From assembly GCA_002197995.1 (NCBI GenBank), contig NGZR01000008.1, positions 124,001 to 188,000 on the forward strand: a stretch of DNA of 64,000 bases, in the 5' to 3' direction. Shown here piece by piece: positions 1-11,573 of this stretch. Origin of the DNA: Gaeumannomyces sp. JS-464 (Eukaryota > Ascomycota > Sordariomycetes > Magnaporthales > Magnaporthaceae). The position numbers were made by a program, and so were the translations under genes. The notes under the pieces are model-generated. The model was not told the origin of the DNA and ran no database searches. It worked only from the letters and a program-made list of their open reading frames with translations. Each line of letters starts with the position of its first letter. Position 1 is the first letter of the stretch.

Positions 1-662
1 GTTACGCCCGGGTGGCGTTGGGGAAGCGAGCTAGCCTCCTGCGAACGCCCACGCGCTAATAGCTGGAGCACCCGACTCCGTCCTCTACCTAGGTAATTAC
101 ACAAAGTCTCATGATAGACGACTGAGGGGTGCTTGATGCGGCGCTGAGAAGGCTCCGTAGCGCCGGGGCCCAGAATCAGCCTCGCGAATGACGCGGGCTC
201 GGGTCTGGTGATATCTCATGTTGATACCTGTACCTACGTGTAGGCAGCCGTATTCTCTGCTCAGGATACTTGAGAGATGGGTGGTGAGGCGATGGCCTCC
301 GTACACTCCCGCACGAGTGGTGTGGTGGCGTCGTTCCTGTTCGTCTCTCGGCATTTCCTTCCTGTTTCATGTTCTTTTTCCTGTTCCTTTTCCTTTTCTT
401 CCCTTCCCTTATTCCACTTCTCTCCCTGTTCCGCACCGACAAATTCAGGAGGCATACTATGGCAGCGCATGTCATATATCGCTCATCGTGCTCTTTTTGG
501 GGCAATATTTGACAAAAAGGAGGGCCGCCGTACCACACATAGAAACATTGACGCCGCTAACCGAACTACGACAATAAAATCTCTTTTTGCTTTCAGCTTT
601 CGCAGGTATCTGCGAAAAAAAAAGAAGACGAAAGACTAGTTCAATATCCACCCAGTCCCGCC
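1..662. other. Intergenic, downstream of arp2
   Basis: No supported gene. The stretch holds pyrimidine-rich DNA (about 340-430), a short A run near 617-625 and one copy of the CCTAGGTA-type palindrome near 85-96. It is probably 3' UTR and intergenic DNA downstream of the minus-strand Arp2 gene. Confidence 0.5.
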
Positions 663-2125
663 TCAGTTCCTGGGCCCTAGCTTCTCCAGCACCCGCGGCC
701 CCTGCTCCTCCCACTCCTGCTTGGTGATCCACATGCTCTCCTTGTCGGCCATGATGTTGGCCAGGACGGCACCACCCAGGAAGACCATGTGCCTGCGCCG
801 CGGCGGGTCCTCTATCCTGACCTTGAACTTGTTAAGCCTCTCCGGATTCCCGCCCAGGACCTTGGTCAACCACAACTGCTTGATCTCCTTCTCTAGTCGG
901 GACGGCAGGCCGGGGTACATGGAGCTGCCACCAGAGAGCACAATAGCCTTGTAGAGGGATGAGCGCACGTCCACGTCGGCGGCCTGGATCGTGTCGAACA
1001 GGAACTCGGCCATGCCCTTCTGCTCGCAGTCGACCAGGTGAGGCTGGAACAAGCACTCGGGAGCCTCGAAGCGTTCCGAGCCGACACGGATGACGCGGCC
1101 GTCGGGAAGAGTGTAACTCTCAACCAGGACGGTTGTCTCTTCAGATAGACGCTTATCCAGCTCGAGGTCGTACGAGACATAGCAGAGCTTCTCCTTGATC
1201 TGCCGCACCGTCTCAAAGTCGGCCGTCCGGTTGAGGGCGTAGCCGCGTCGCAGGAGGAGGGCGATGAGGTTGCGCGTGACGTCGCGGCCCGCCACGTCCA
1301 GCCTTCGCGTGAGGTGGTTGAGCACGACCGACTCGTACACGGGACGATGTGGGTGACGCCGTCGCCCGAGTCGACGACCACGCCGGAAGAAAGACCTGGA
1401 GGGATGGCGGAGGCATTAGCAAGAGGGAACGGGATTTGGCGGAGAAAAGGTGGGAATGGCCAAGGGGCAGACGGGAGAGCAACTCACCCTGGGCGTATAG
1501 GGCTAGAACCGCCTGGATGGCAACGTAGACACCGCCAAAACCGTAGCGGTCAAACATGACCTCGCACATCTGCTCACGGTTCTTGAGCGGGTTCATGGGC
1601 GGCTCGGTGAGCAGGATCTTGCGGCCGCGCGGGTCGACCTTCATCTTCTCGAAGAAGGTGTAGTCCCAGAGGTGCTGCATGTCGTCCCACTTCTTGACGA
1701 TGCCGTTCTCCATCGGGTACGAGATCTGCAGCATGGTGCGGGCAGCCGAGGCGTCGTCGCCGCACATGATGTCCTTGATCTGCAGCCCGTCGATGCTGTC
1801 GCCCTTTTCTTCGGTTCGCAGGATCGGGCGCCCTACGATGGAGGGGAACTGGTGCTCGGGGAAGTTCTGCGCCGCATAGCCGACCTTGAGGAAGCCGGTG
1901 CCGCCGTCGAGGACTGTCGGAGAGAGGATAGAGGTTAGCAGGGCGATGGCTCAGAGAAGGTGAGGGCCGCAGCTGGGCGATGCCGGCAGCGTAAAGCCGA
2001 GAGGCGGGCTGCATCGAGGCAGTCGGCATGAGGTGCTGCTCGGTGTCGGTTCGGAGGCGGCGGCGACAGGGGCAGCGGGGGCCCCGAGGCGGGCAGTTCG
2101 TACCTATGGGTGGAGGAGACGCCAT
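663..2125 (-). CDS. arp2: Actin-related protein 2 (Arp2), Arp2/3 complex subunit
   Basis: Arp2 is the actin-like subunit that, with Arp3, nucleates branched actin filaments at cortical patches and sites of endocytosis. Three exons fit: 2125-2104, 1913-1488 and 1395-663, with introns 1914-2103 and 1396-1487, both GT..AG. The start MASPPPI joins to [20 protein letters not shown], the actin-fold phosphate-1 loop. The middle exon has the Arp2-like [15 protein letters not shown]; the third has [12 protein letters not shown] (phosphate 2) and [18 protein letters not shown]. Spliced length is about 393 residues, normal for Arp2. Near 1340-1341 one base is missing between HIVP and [10 protein letters not shown], so the reading frame breaks inside the most conserved part. 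Given the gene's expected essentiality, I infer a consensus error. Identity is very sure; the frameshift is seen directly. Confidence 0.96.
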
Positions 2126-2778
2126 GATTGCGGCAGACAGGAGGTGTGCAACGGAACGGAAGGTCGGCAGGCGAGGTCGCGGCGGCGGCAGCAGCAGCTA
2201 CAGGTGGGAAATCTGCGGGCAAGGGATGCTGCCAAGGTGGCCGAGGTGTCTGTGCAAGGAGGCTGTCCAAGGAGAGCTGGCGTCGTCTGGCCTCGCAACG
2301 CTGCGAGGTTCATTGGACTAGTGGGGCCGCCCACCTGCGTCAGCGTCGGGTCGAGCTGGGGTGTGGCTGACTTGGTGGCTGGGAGCAGGGGTAATGGGGC
2401 TGGTGCTACCAGTGGAGGGGAGATTGAGCACAGACCAATGACGAAAGAGCACAGCACGGTCGTGTCAGGGGCCTGACGATGGAGGAGAATAAAGATGATA
2501 TCGCATGCAGGACACCTATGAACCAGTCCCTCTCGAATGTTGAAACGGCATCGACTTGGCACATCACAACACGTCACTCATCGGCGGGGGCTGGGTGGGG
2601 GCTCACGTCAATACCTCGGCATGATCAAGCTATGGACACCAAAAGCGAGGGTGTATTTGTGTGTAAAAGATTGATAGAAATGTATATGCATGCCGAAGCA
2701 AAATGAAAGCAGATGCTCCGAACGCCTCTATACTATTTACGAACCCTTTTTAGCTGATATCACGCCGCCGTCGTCAGT
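2126..2778. other. Intergenic between arp2 start and rib1 stop
   Basis: No protein-coding gene supported. It contains the 5' flank of arp2, which would carry its promoter and leader, and the 3' flank of rib1. The overlapping short reading frames on both strands here have no recognisable domains. Confidence 0.45.
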
Positions 2779-4162
2779 TTATGAGGGCATTGCGCTAGAG
2801 TCCAGCATATGGCCCATCTTTTCGATCTGGACCATGGTGGGAGACATGTTGTTAGTGGCAAGCAGCGGATATCGAACGGGGAGAGAGGAGACCAAAAGGA
2901 AGACAAGGACAACATACCTTTGTCTTTAGATACCCCTCAACCTCCTTACTCCTAAACCCGCCCCTCCCCTCCACGAGAGCGGGATCATGGCGACCCTCTC
3001 CTTCACAACCACCTCCCTATTCGGCCCCTCGACGGCGCGGATCTTGTCCGGGTTGTTGGTCAGCAGCCGGATCTCGCGCTGGCCCAGGTCGCGCAGGATC
3101 GCCGTCGCGAGGCCGTAGCTGCGCGCGTCGGCCGGGTGCCGCAGCAGCAGGTTCGCCTCGACCGTGTCAGACCCCAGGTCCTGCAGGTTGTACGCCTTGA
3201 GCTTCTCTCCCAACCCGATGCCGCGCCCTTCCTGCCGCAGGTAGATGATGATGCCGCCGCCGCTTTCCGGCAGCGACATGAGCCGCGCCGCCTCGTCCAG
3301 CTGCTCGCCGCAGTCGCAGCGCGCCGACCACGCCGTCTCGCCTGTGTAGCACTCGCTGTGGATGCGCACCAGCGGGATCTGCGCCGGCGCGCTGCCGTCG
3401 TCTGCGCTTGCCGCGCCCGCGGCGTCTTGCCCGCTCGTCGTCCTGCCCGGGTACAGCACGCCCGTGTACGCGCCGCGGATCATGCGGTCCATCTCGGTCT
3501 CGCCGGGCCGGGGCGCGTCGAGGCTGCTGCTGCGAATGTTATTGCCAAAGACGATGGCCAGGTGCTCCTTGTCGTCGACGTTGTTCTTGTACAGGGTGCA
3601 GAAACATCTGCGGCGAGGGGAGCCCACTGTTGCCACCGCCAGTGCCAGGGATGACTGTGGGGATGCGCGCGCGCACGATGCACTGCACTTCGGGGAGCGT
3701 CTCGAGCAGGCGCGGCCGCTTGGAACCGCAGCCGCCGCCGGACGATAGTGTGCTGTCGACGGCACGCCGGGCGGCACCGACGTCGTGGGCGTCGCCGTCC
3801 CGGGGGTCCCGGGGGGTGTGAAGGCGGGGGAGAGCAAGGATGGCGGAGGAAGCGGCGACTGCTGGTCTGGCCTTGCGGGTTGTTGCATTCCTAGGGCTTC
3901 GCGCAGGAGGGAGGCTGATGGTCTGTCGGAGTGGTGTTGTGAAGTCGGGGGCTGGCGCGCGGCCGAGTCATGCTCGACGGGCGTCTGGCGGCGATCAAGC
4001 GAGGTCTCATCGCCGCTCGAGACGTCCTCGTTGGCGGCGGCGCTGCTGGTGGCCGTCGGGGCACTGGTCGGGTGGGGGCGAGTAGAAGGACGGGAGTTTG
4101 CTGGTGGTCTCGGGCTCGGTCTCGGTCTGCCATTGCTGCCCCGCAGACGCCGGGGGATTCAT
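2779..4162 (-). CDS. rib1: GTP cyclohydrolase II (riboflavin biosynthesis)
   Basis: This enzyme opens the GTP ring to give the pyrimidine precursor of riboflavin, the first committed step. The catalytic core is plain: [20 protein letters not shown] gives the three zinc cysteines, followed by [22 protein letters not shown] and LLTNNPDK. The last exon (2826-2779, [15 protein letters not shown]) joins after intron 2827-2917. I chose the ATG at 4162 because it begins [10 protein letters not shown] with an in-frame stop just upstream. A long low-complexity N-terminal extension is usual for filamentous fungi. Three single-base shifts interrupt the frame: about 4071 (C run), about 3594 (MFLH to [11 protein letters not shown]) and about 2960 (G run, before [11 protein letters not shown]). 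All lie in homopolymers and look like base-calling errors. The N-terminal part is the least certain. Confidence 0.93.
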
Positions 4163-5340
4163 CAGGGCATCCGGTCGGGCCGGCCGCTACGAGTGTGCTG
4201 GAGTTTGGGGAAGTGGGAAAGCCAAGTCAGCGAGGGTTGTCTCCCCGACGGGGGCAATGGCGCCGAATACAGCAAGCGGTCCACGCCTGAGAGCATCTTC
4301 ATTGAGAAAGGGGCGAAATATGCGCCGAGGAGGGTTGTGCGGAGGTGCTCGCTCTTCGGCAAAAGGAGAGGGGTCTGGCTTGTGTCTAGGTACCTTGGAC
4401 GACGGAGGGAAGCGAGGCAATCGGCGCCAGAGTCGCGGGAGGGTTTGCAGAATAAAAAGAACACAAACGTCTTCGTCGACAGGTGGCTCTTCGTCAGCAG
4501 CAGAGTTCGGGCTTTGCGCAGGGGAGTCGGGAGCCGAGGATTGGGTTCGAGAAGGGTGTCCGAGGAACAGGAGCCCTGAGGGAACGCGGTGCGGGATTAG
4601 TCAGGTGTTGGTTTGGATGACAAAATGCCAGGCCAGCCGACCCGTCAGGCTTGACAAACAGCGGTGCCTCACTAGACAGGAATTTATCCAGCGGTTCTTT
4701 TCTGCTGCTTCGCCGTATATTTCCTTGTCTTTGAAATTATTTATTTTCCTAAAAGTTCCCGGCGTCAAGCTGCCTTTGTATATACCATTATCCCTTTTCA
4801 TTTTGAGGGCCACAACCCCATGGTCTCGCAAAAGCTCACATCGCCTGGCGAGCTCGGCCGCAGTCGGCCCCATGTCAAACGCGCGCGCATTCCCAGCAGG
4901 CATTAGCGTGCCGCAATTGGCTTCCCCGCGCCCACCGATTTCGCCGAGGTTCTAATTTTGCTGCCGCGCGTGTCTCATGCGGGACATCAGGCATTTGCAT
5001 TGCGCTAAAAGCGCAAGTAAAAATGACCGTCTCACGCCTGACCACACACGGCGGTTACTCGGCATCTACGTACCAAGTCCAGAGCACGTGGATAGAACTC
5101 GCGATCAAGGCTTGGGATTCTCGCCAAGGCCTTTACCCCTCATATAATTTCGAGCTTTATTCGATCTGGCGGCGTTATCATTCCAATGCCCGGGTTTCTG
5201 GCATTTGCATTATCCTTCGCCTGTCCCGCTTTGATGCGCATAACCCGTCTATCCATTGCCTTCTATCACCCGGCCCATAATTTTGGCTTCCTCATTCCAT
5301 TTACTCCTGAGAAACCGTCCGCCCACCACAACGCCTTGCC
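4163..5340. other. Intergenic between rib1 and ade12
   Basis: This holds the 5' flank of rib1 and the 3' flank of ade12. Short reading frames on both strands, including a 100-codon minus frame at 4601-4903, show no domain I recognise. A CTAGGTACC palindrome lies near 4387. Confidence 0.45.
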
Positions 5341-7310
5341 TTACCGGTAGATCATGTCGTCGCGGCTCGGGCCCGTGCCGATCCATGACACCTTGACGCC
5401 GACGTACTCCTCGATGAACTCGACGTAGGCGCGCGCCTGGGTGGGCAGGTCCTCGAACTTCTTGACCGCCGTCGTGGGCGTGTTCCAGCCCTCAAACTCC
5501 TTGTACACCACCTGCACGCGCTCCAGCAGGCCCAGGTCGGCGGGAAGTAGTCGAGGTCCTGGTCCGTGGCCGGGTCGCGGTAGGCGACGGCGACGCGGAT
5601 GGCGGGAAACGAGTCGAGCACGTCCAGCTTGGTCAGGTTGAGCGCCGTGTAGTGGTTGACGGCGGCCGAGTACTTGACCACGACCAGGTCCAGCCAGCCG
5701 CAGCGCCGCTTGCGGCCAGTGCTGACACCCCACTCACGCCCGACCTCCTGCAACTTGGTGCCGATCTCGCCCTCGTCCTCTGTCTTGAAGATGCCGTCAC
5801 CCACCCTTGTCGTGTAGGCCTTGACGACGCCGATGATGCTGTCGATCTTGCGGGGTTGATGGCGAGGCCCGAGATGATGCCGCCCAGGCAGGGGTTGCTG
5901 CTGGTCACATAGGGGTAGGTGCCGTAGTCGATGTCGAGCTGTGTGTCCCCGTGTCAGCCCAATGGTAGGGAAAGTTTGCGGTGCAAGCTGGACTCACCAT
6001 CAGAGCATTTGCGCCTCGATCAGGATCTTGCTGTCCCGGCCCTGCACATCTTTGATGAACTTGACGGCGTCGACGACGTAATTGCCGAGCTCCTTGCGGT
6101 ATTCCTATGCAGGGAAAGAAAACCAGGTCAGCGCCTGGTCCTTCTTGTGGATGGAGGTCAGACACATACCCTGAACCGGCCAATCTCCTCCTCGACATCG
6201 TACTTGAGCAGGTCGCCGAACCGTTCTTGTAGCCGTCGGCGAGCTGGCGCAGTTTCCTCTCAAAGACCTCCTCGTCAAAGATCTCGGCGATACGGACACC
6301 GCTCCGGGACTGGGAAAGCGAGAAGGATCGTCAGACCCACACAACTACTCTAATGGCGCGGGGCGACAGCAGCGCCGGTAGCAAAAACTCACAGCCTTGG
6401 TGCTGTACGACGGTCCGATCCCCCTTCCGGTGGTGCCAATCTTGCGCGCGCCCAGCTCGACCTCCTCGAGCCCGTCAACGGCGGCGTGCAGGTCAAAGTT
6501 GACCTGGCAGCGGTCCGAGACGAAGATGCGATCGCGCACGCCGGCCAGCCCCTTGTCCTCGAGGCCCTTGAGCTCCTTGAAGAAGCTGGGGACGTGGAAG
6601 ACGACGCCCGAGCCGATGAGGTTCTTGCACTTGGGGTTGATCAGGCCCGAGGGGAGGAGGTGGAAGCTGTACGAGACGCCGTTGGCGACGATGGAGTGGC
6701 CCGCATGTGGCCGCCCTGGAGCGAGGACACAGTATGTCAGCCGACGTTCCTGCGCACGGATTTTACAGGGCTTCGCGGTTCTTTTCGAGGGCGTGGGCTG
6801 GGAGACGTACAGCGGCTCTGGCGCAAAACTCAACCGAAGGGCAGAGGATGTCGGTAAGTTTCCCCTTGCCTGGTGGGCGCAAGAAGGGCAGCTGTGGTTA
6901 GTCACTGGCGCTGGAATCGAAGAAGACAGCGGGCGGCGCGTGTCCGGGCATGTTGTGGATAGAGTCGAGCAGATTGGCGAGCGTACCTTCGTCGCTGTTG
7001 TTTCGCAATAGAGCGCATTCGATCGTTAGTCAACCAATTGCCATCCATTATAGCCACATTGTGTATGTGCCTGTCAGCGCAGGTTGGAAAGGCGCATCAC
7101 AGCGCAGCGCATGGCATTGGCAGCCCATCGCATCGCGTGCGCTGGGGTCGCGTCAGGCCCAAGTTTGGCGGGGTGCTGCTGGTTACTTCTCCCCGCTCCG
7201 CCGACTTCGGAGAGTTGACAGTGAACAAAGAAAAAAAAAGAAAAAGAAAAAAAGGCAAGGGCGAAAAGACCGACTTACCCCCATTGGGCCCCGAGGATGA
7301 TGGTAGCCAT
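5341..7310 (-). CDS. ade12: Adenylosuccinate synthase (purine biosynthesis), with 8-nt microexon
   Basis: It joins IMP and aspartate using GTP, the first committed step to AMP, in the cytosol. Proposed exons: 7310-7279, 6994-6987, 6869-6811, 6715-6393, 6309-6170, 6104-5998, 5938-5341; all introns are GT..AG. Exon 1 ends in [11 protein letters not shown]; an 8-nt microexon plus the next exon complete [14 protein letters not shown], the GTP P-loop. Further signatures are [56 protein letters not shown] and the C-terminus [14 protein letters not shown]. Five indels break conserved frames: about 6705 (missing A, H-N-A-G-H), 6225, 6010, 5853 (missing C) and 5540 (missing G). These are best read as sequence errors because restoring single bases recovers the family consensus. 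Identity is very sure; exon edges are my inference from splice signals and frame. Confidence 0.95.
6987..6994 (-). other. ade12: Eight-nucleotide coding microexon of ade12
   Basis: The sequence CGACGAAG is preceded by ACAACAG (acceptor) and followed by GTACGC (donor). Joining ..CAATGGGG, CGACGAAG and GCAAGGGG restores the invariant W-G-D-E-G-K-G-K P-loop. Skipping it would remove 8 nt and shift the frame, so it must be included for a working enzyme. Confidence 0.85.
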
Positions 7311-7887
7311 GATGGCTGGAAAGTGGCTAGGCGAGGCGAAAAACAATCAAGTTCGAGGAGAAATCCCGAGGTCAGAAAACAGAAGAGATTCTGCGAAGGT
7401 CTATCGGGAGCGAGTCGCAACCGAGCTCGGGAAGGTCGTGGAGCTGTGACGCATTCAATTCAAGCAATTTGTTGATATCCGCGGCGCTGCAGGGGTCTTG
7501 TCCGAAAAAAAAATCTGCTGCCTTTTTTCGTGCTTCAGATGGGCTGAGTCCCGCCATTGGCGGGGTCCATCCAATCGAGGTTTATCTACTGCGACCCTTT
7601 TCCATTAAGCGGCCTCTTCCGACTCCGTGTGAATTAAATGCCTCGTTTTTAGTCAATGGATTCGTCAAGCAATCATGCACCCAAGCAGCCATCGTTGGCA
7701 TGCGCCGTCCCCCTGCATGCACCACAAGATCCATGGCCTCAGTCACAACTAACGGCTCTGACTCCCAAGCCAACAAACGCCCAGCCTCGAGTATTGAGTG
7801 TGCTATCGAAAAGCCTAACATGGCCAAGGAAAAACGCTACATCGCAGTCCGTGTCCCGTCCACGCTCTGTTTCGTGGCGCCGCCCGC
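7311..7887. other. Intergenic, 5' flank of ade12 and 3' flank of the WW gene
   Basis: No supported gene. ORFs on both strands are short and without known domains. The stretch should contain the ade12 promoter. Confidence 0.45.
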
Positions 7888-9760
7888 TCAGTCATCGTCA
7901 TAGTCCTCCTCGCCGCCGTACGCCTCCTCGTACTCCTCAATGTACTCCTGCCGCGCCTCCTCGAGCTCCTCGAGGTCGCTGCTGCTCGCGTCCGAGTCCT
8001 GCGCGGCCGCCAGCGCCTCCTCGTACCGGTCGCGCGCCTCGCGCACCTCCTCGCGATCGCTTTCCGACACGCGGTTGCCGTCCGCATCGTACGCCCCCAG
8101 CACTGGCGGCGGCAGGTTCGGGTCCTGCACCGACGACAGCTGGCCCACCTCGGGCTGCGCCGGCTGCTCGTAGTAGTGGTGGTGGTGTACCTCGGTCGTC
8201 GCCGCCGGCACCAGCGGGGGAGCTGCGACCGCTTGCGCCGCCAGCGCCTCGGCCTCCTTCTTCTTCTTCTTCTCGTCGTCCGAGTCGTCTGTGGGAACGT
8301 CTTGTTAGTAATTGGCACGTGCTAACCCTTGGATAAAATGGCAAAGCTGGCGAATCTTACTCAGTGCGTTGGCGATCAGGGCACCGCCGATGGCGCCAGC
8401 GGCGAGACCTCCTGCGGCGCCCAGCAGCATACCGCCGCCTGCGCCCATGCCCTTCTTCTTCTGCTCGCCGCCGCCGCCTTGGTGCCGGGCGCCGGCTCCT
8501 GGCCAGGAGGGTTCCCGCCAGGCTGACCCGGAGGCGGGCCACCAGGCGGAGGTGCTCCGTACGGCGGGGCTTGGTAAGGTGAGGCAGCAGGCGGACCTCC
8601 CGGGGCAGGGGCAGCGGCAAAGTACCCGGCCGCTGCACCGCCAGCCGCGGGCGCACCGTAGGGCGCCGGGGAGCCGTAACCGCCCGGTTGGGGCGCGCCA
8701 GGAGGGGCGAGCCGTAGCCCTGGTAAGGAGCACCATAGGGAGCGGGAGGGGTTCCGTAAGGAGCAGCTCCCGGGTTGGGAGAGCCGTAGGCGGAGAAGCC
8801 GCCAGGGCCAGTACTGACACTGTCGCCACCTGGAGATGGAGCATAGCTGCTTGGGTTAGGAGATCCATACCCTGGGTAGGCGCCGGGGCCGCCAGGGCCG
8901 CCAGGGGCCTTAAAGTCGCGGGCACCGTCGCCTCCTGGGGCAGGCGGGCACCGGGGTGGCTGCCGTAGGGGACCGGCGGGGGTGCGCCGGGGGCGCTAGG
9001 CGGGGGCGCGCCGGTGGCACCAGGCGGGGCCGCGCCAGTGGCACTAGGCGGGGGCGCGCCGGTGGCACCAGGCGGCGGCGGCGGCGGGGGGAGAAGGCGG
9101 GCGCCTCCCACTGGGTTTTACCGGTAGCGGTCTCGACGTAGTAGGGGCGCTGGGAGCTGTGGTCGAAGTGCGAGGTCCAGCCAGGCGGCAGCTGCGGCTG
9201 ACTCGGCGGCGGGGGCGGGGGAGGGGGCGGGGCGAAGGCGGGCGGCTCCCACTGAGTCTTGCCGGTGGCCGTCTCGACGTAGTAGGGGCGCTGCGAGCTG
9301 TGGTCGAACTGGGACGTCCAGCCGGGCGGCAGCTGCGGCTGGCCCGGCGCGGGAGGACCGCCTGGCTGGCCCGGGTACGGGCTGCCGTATGGCTGCGGCG
9401 GCTGCTGGCCGTAGGGTGCGCCGTACATTTGCTGCTGCTGTTGCTGTTGCTGTTGCTGTTGGGGTGCGGCTGAAGCGTACGGAGGGGGGCAGGAGTGGTT
9501 GCGTTGGCTCCCTGAGGAGGGTCTGCGCCGCGCGTGTCGGAGGGCTTTTTATCGGGAGCTGGAGGTGGGGACGTGGCACCTATTGTCAGCAAACTTTTGA
9601 CCCCCTGGCCATGTCGGCAGGCCTATGTGAGGCTGAGATCAAACGCACCAGGAGCCGCGTGCTGTTCCTCCTTCTTTGGCCCCCCTGGCCCAGACTCCTC
9701 CTTCTTGTCAAAGAGCTTGAGATCGTCAAACTCCTTCTGGAGCTTTTTGAAGAAAGACAT
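7888..9760 (-). CDS. Tandem WW-domain, Pro/Gly-rich protein with glycine zipper
   Basis: Exons: 9760-9649, 9579-8361, 8288-7888. The start MSFFKKLQKEFDDLKLFDKK is a charged amphipathic N-terminus. After a Gln run and Pro/Gly/Tyr-rich repeats come two near-identical WW domains (each with LPPGWTS..FDHSSQRPYYVE and GKTQWE), which normally bind PPxY or Pro-rich ligands. A long PYG/PPG/GAP repeat region follows, then GGGMLLGAAGGLAAGAIGG, a glycine-zipper-like hydrophobic segment at the exon 2 end. The tail is acidic and coiled-coil-like (EEVREARDRYEEAL), ending YGGEEDYDDD. The PPxY/PYG-rich repeats may be self-ligands for the WW domains. Several homopolymer indels (about 9487, 9088, 8945, 8710, 8490) shift the frame in the repeats, so the middle is approximate. 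Function is unknown; an adaptor or membrane-associated scaffold is my inference. Confidence 0.82.
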
Positions 9761-11573
9761 GCCGAGCACGGGTGTTTCCTGGAGTGCGGGAGCCGATGTG
9801 TTGCTGATTCAGTGGCCGCGATGGGTCTTGCCTGGAGGGTCGGACCTGCGCAGGGAAATAGACATGCAACTGGACTGACGAGCAGAAAACAAACGAGAGC
9901 AGCTCGGGACGCGCAAGACCAGAGGCTTTTTATCCCCAGGCAGGGAAGCGCAAATTCACTCATGGTCCAACCACGCACACGTGGCCAGGCAGGCTCGTTT
10001 GTCCCTCCTGGCGACCCCAGACCCCGACCTGCTGTGAGTGTCTCAGATAGGAAAATCCACTGCAACACCCACTTAGGCTGCGGACGGGGGCATGGAGGCC
10101 GCCCGAGTGGCCGGGCCACCAGGGTCCAGCCAAATCTAAACCGATGGGCGCGCGCGGCAGACGGACAGACGGCAGCACCAGCCCCACTGCAGCAATAGGG
10201 GTGCCGTTGCCCGTGGCCTGACATTGCATGCCTGGCCCCCCGTTTCAGCAAACCTTGCTGCGTGGGCTCGTGGACATGCAAGCCTTTGTCAAGCATCGCG
10301 CGCGCGAAAGACGCAGTGCAGGATGGAGGGGCAGCGACGGAGGCGTTCGTCCAGTCTGATATCTAGCCCCTCCTTCGCGCCATAGCTACCTAGGTACCCT
10401 TGGCGCAGCGGCCAAGAGGCGGATCCGCGCGTGCCAGCGAATCCGCCAAGGGTTTTGGGTGGAAACATGTCGGGTGTCTGCTCATGGGGATGGGGTTGGT
10501 GTTTACGGTTATTTGCCCTCTGCCCCTCCATCGCGGGCTGGTGCCGCCGACCGACGCTCTTTGATGTGTGAGAATTGATGCCGTTCAGAAGCGATTCCAT
10601 TGATTCCATTGATTCAGGAGCTGCCCCAACCGGGCTAGCTCGTCGTGTCCCCGCCGACTGTCCCACAGAGCACAGCTTGACGCAGCTTGGCAGCCCTACC
10701 TTCCTCGTGTCTCCCAGCGGCGTCTCTCCCTGATCCAGCCTCATTCATCTGCCAAAAAGGAAGGTGGCAGCAGTGTGCAATCTCTGAGGCTCCGGCAGTC
10801 GTCATCCAGGGAGGCGCTGTCTCTGGGCTGTGCTGGTTCCCCAACCCATAACCGCCCAAAATGTGGAGACCGACACCTGACGCTGACGACGTCCCGCCTG
10901 GACCTTCAACGAAGGGTGCTCCGCGGGCCGCGTGTGGCAGTGCAGTGCAGACGATGCAGCCACATGCGGCGCTTCCACGGCGTCCACTCCAAAGGCTGTA
11001 ATCAAAGCACAGATGCAATCCAACCACAGAAAAGTCCTTGTTATCAAACAATTCGTCTCTTCTTTTAGTAAACGAAGCAGGAACTAGCAGAACTGGGAAG
11101 ATAAAGAACGAGGGAAAAAGAAAAAACAAGGAATAGGGGATGGAGAGGGAAGGAGATTACCTACACCTAAAATAGAAAAAGAGAGAGGGAAAAAAAAAGA
11201 AGGTGAAAGGAAAAAGGAATTAGGAAAGAAAGCAGGGCAACATGAATAAGATAGGAGAAACAACCGTGGAGCGTGCCTTGGGAAAGTCTACACCACAGCT
11301 CGATCGAATTCTGTGTTGAAAACCGTGCTCAAGGTGTCGGGCCCCGTGTTGGTCAAGATTTGACCCGTTTTGAATTTCCCCCAATGCGCGCCACTGGAGT
11401 CAGCTGTTTGCAGACGGACAGTACCGGTTTAGTCGTTCTTGCCGTCACGAGAAAGGAGTAGACGGGAAATAACGAGAAGCGGATTCTGGCCGCCCACGGC
11501 TACACAAAACGCCAGTGAATTTTTCAGGTTTGATTATTTTCTGATTTTCGGCTTTGGCTCGAACGATTAAAAA
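9761..11573. other. Long intergenic stretch between WW gene and hAT-like element
   Basis: No supported gene in about 1.8 kb. Reading frames on both strands are overlapping and lack recognisable domains. A CTACCTAGGTACC palindrome lies near 10386-10398. The segment around 11090-11250 is purine-rich (GGGAAAAAGAAA type), with A runs. Confidence 0.4.

Noticed and set aside
1330..1350. Programmed frameshift in Arp2
   Set aside because: No slippery heptamer or downstream structure; the same kind of indel recurs in many other genes of the window, so sequence error is simpler.
3785..4955. Plus-strand frames opposite and upstream of rib1
   Set aside because: Overlap the conserved minus-strand gene or its leader, are Arg/Gly-rich and have no domain.
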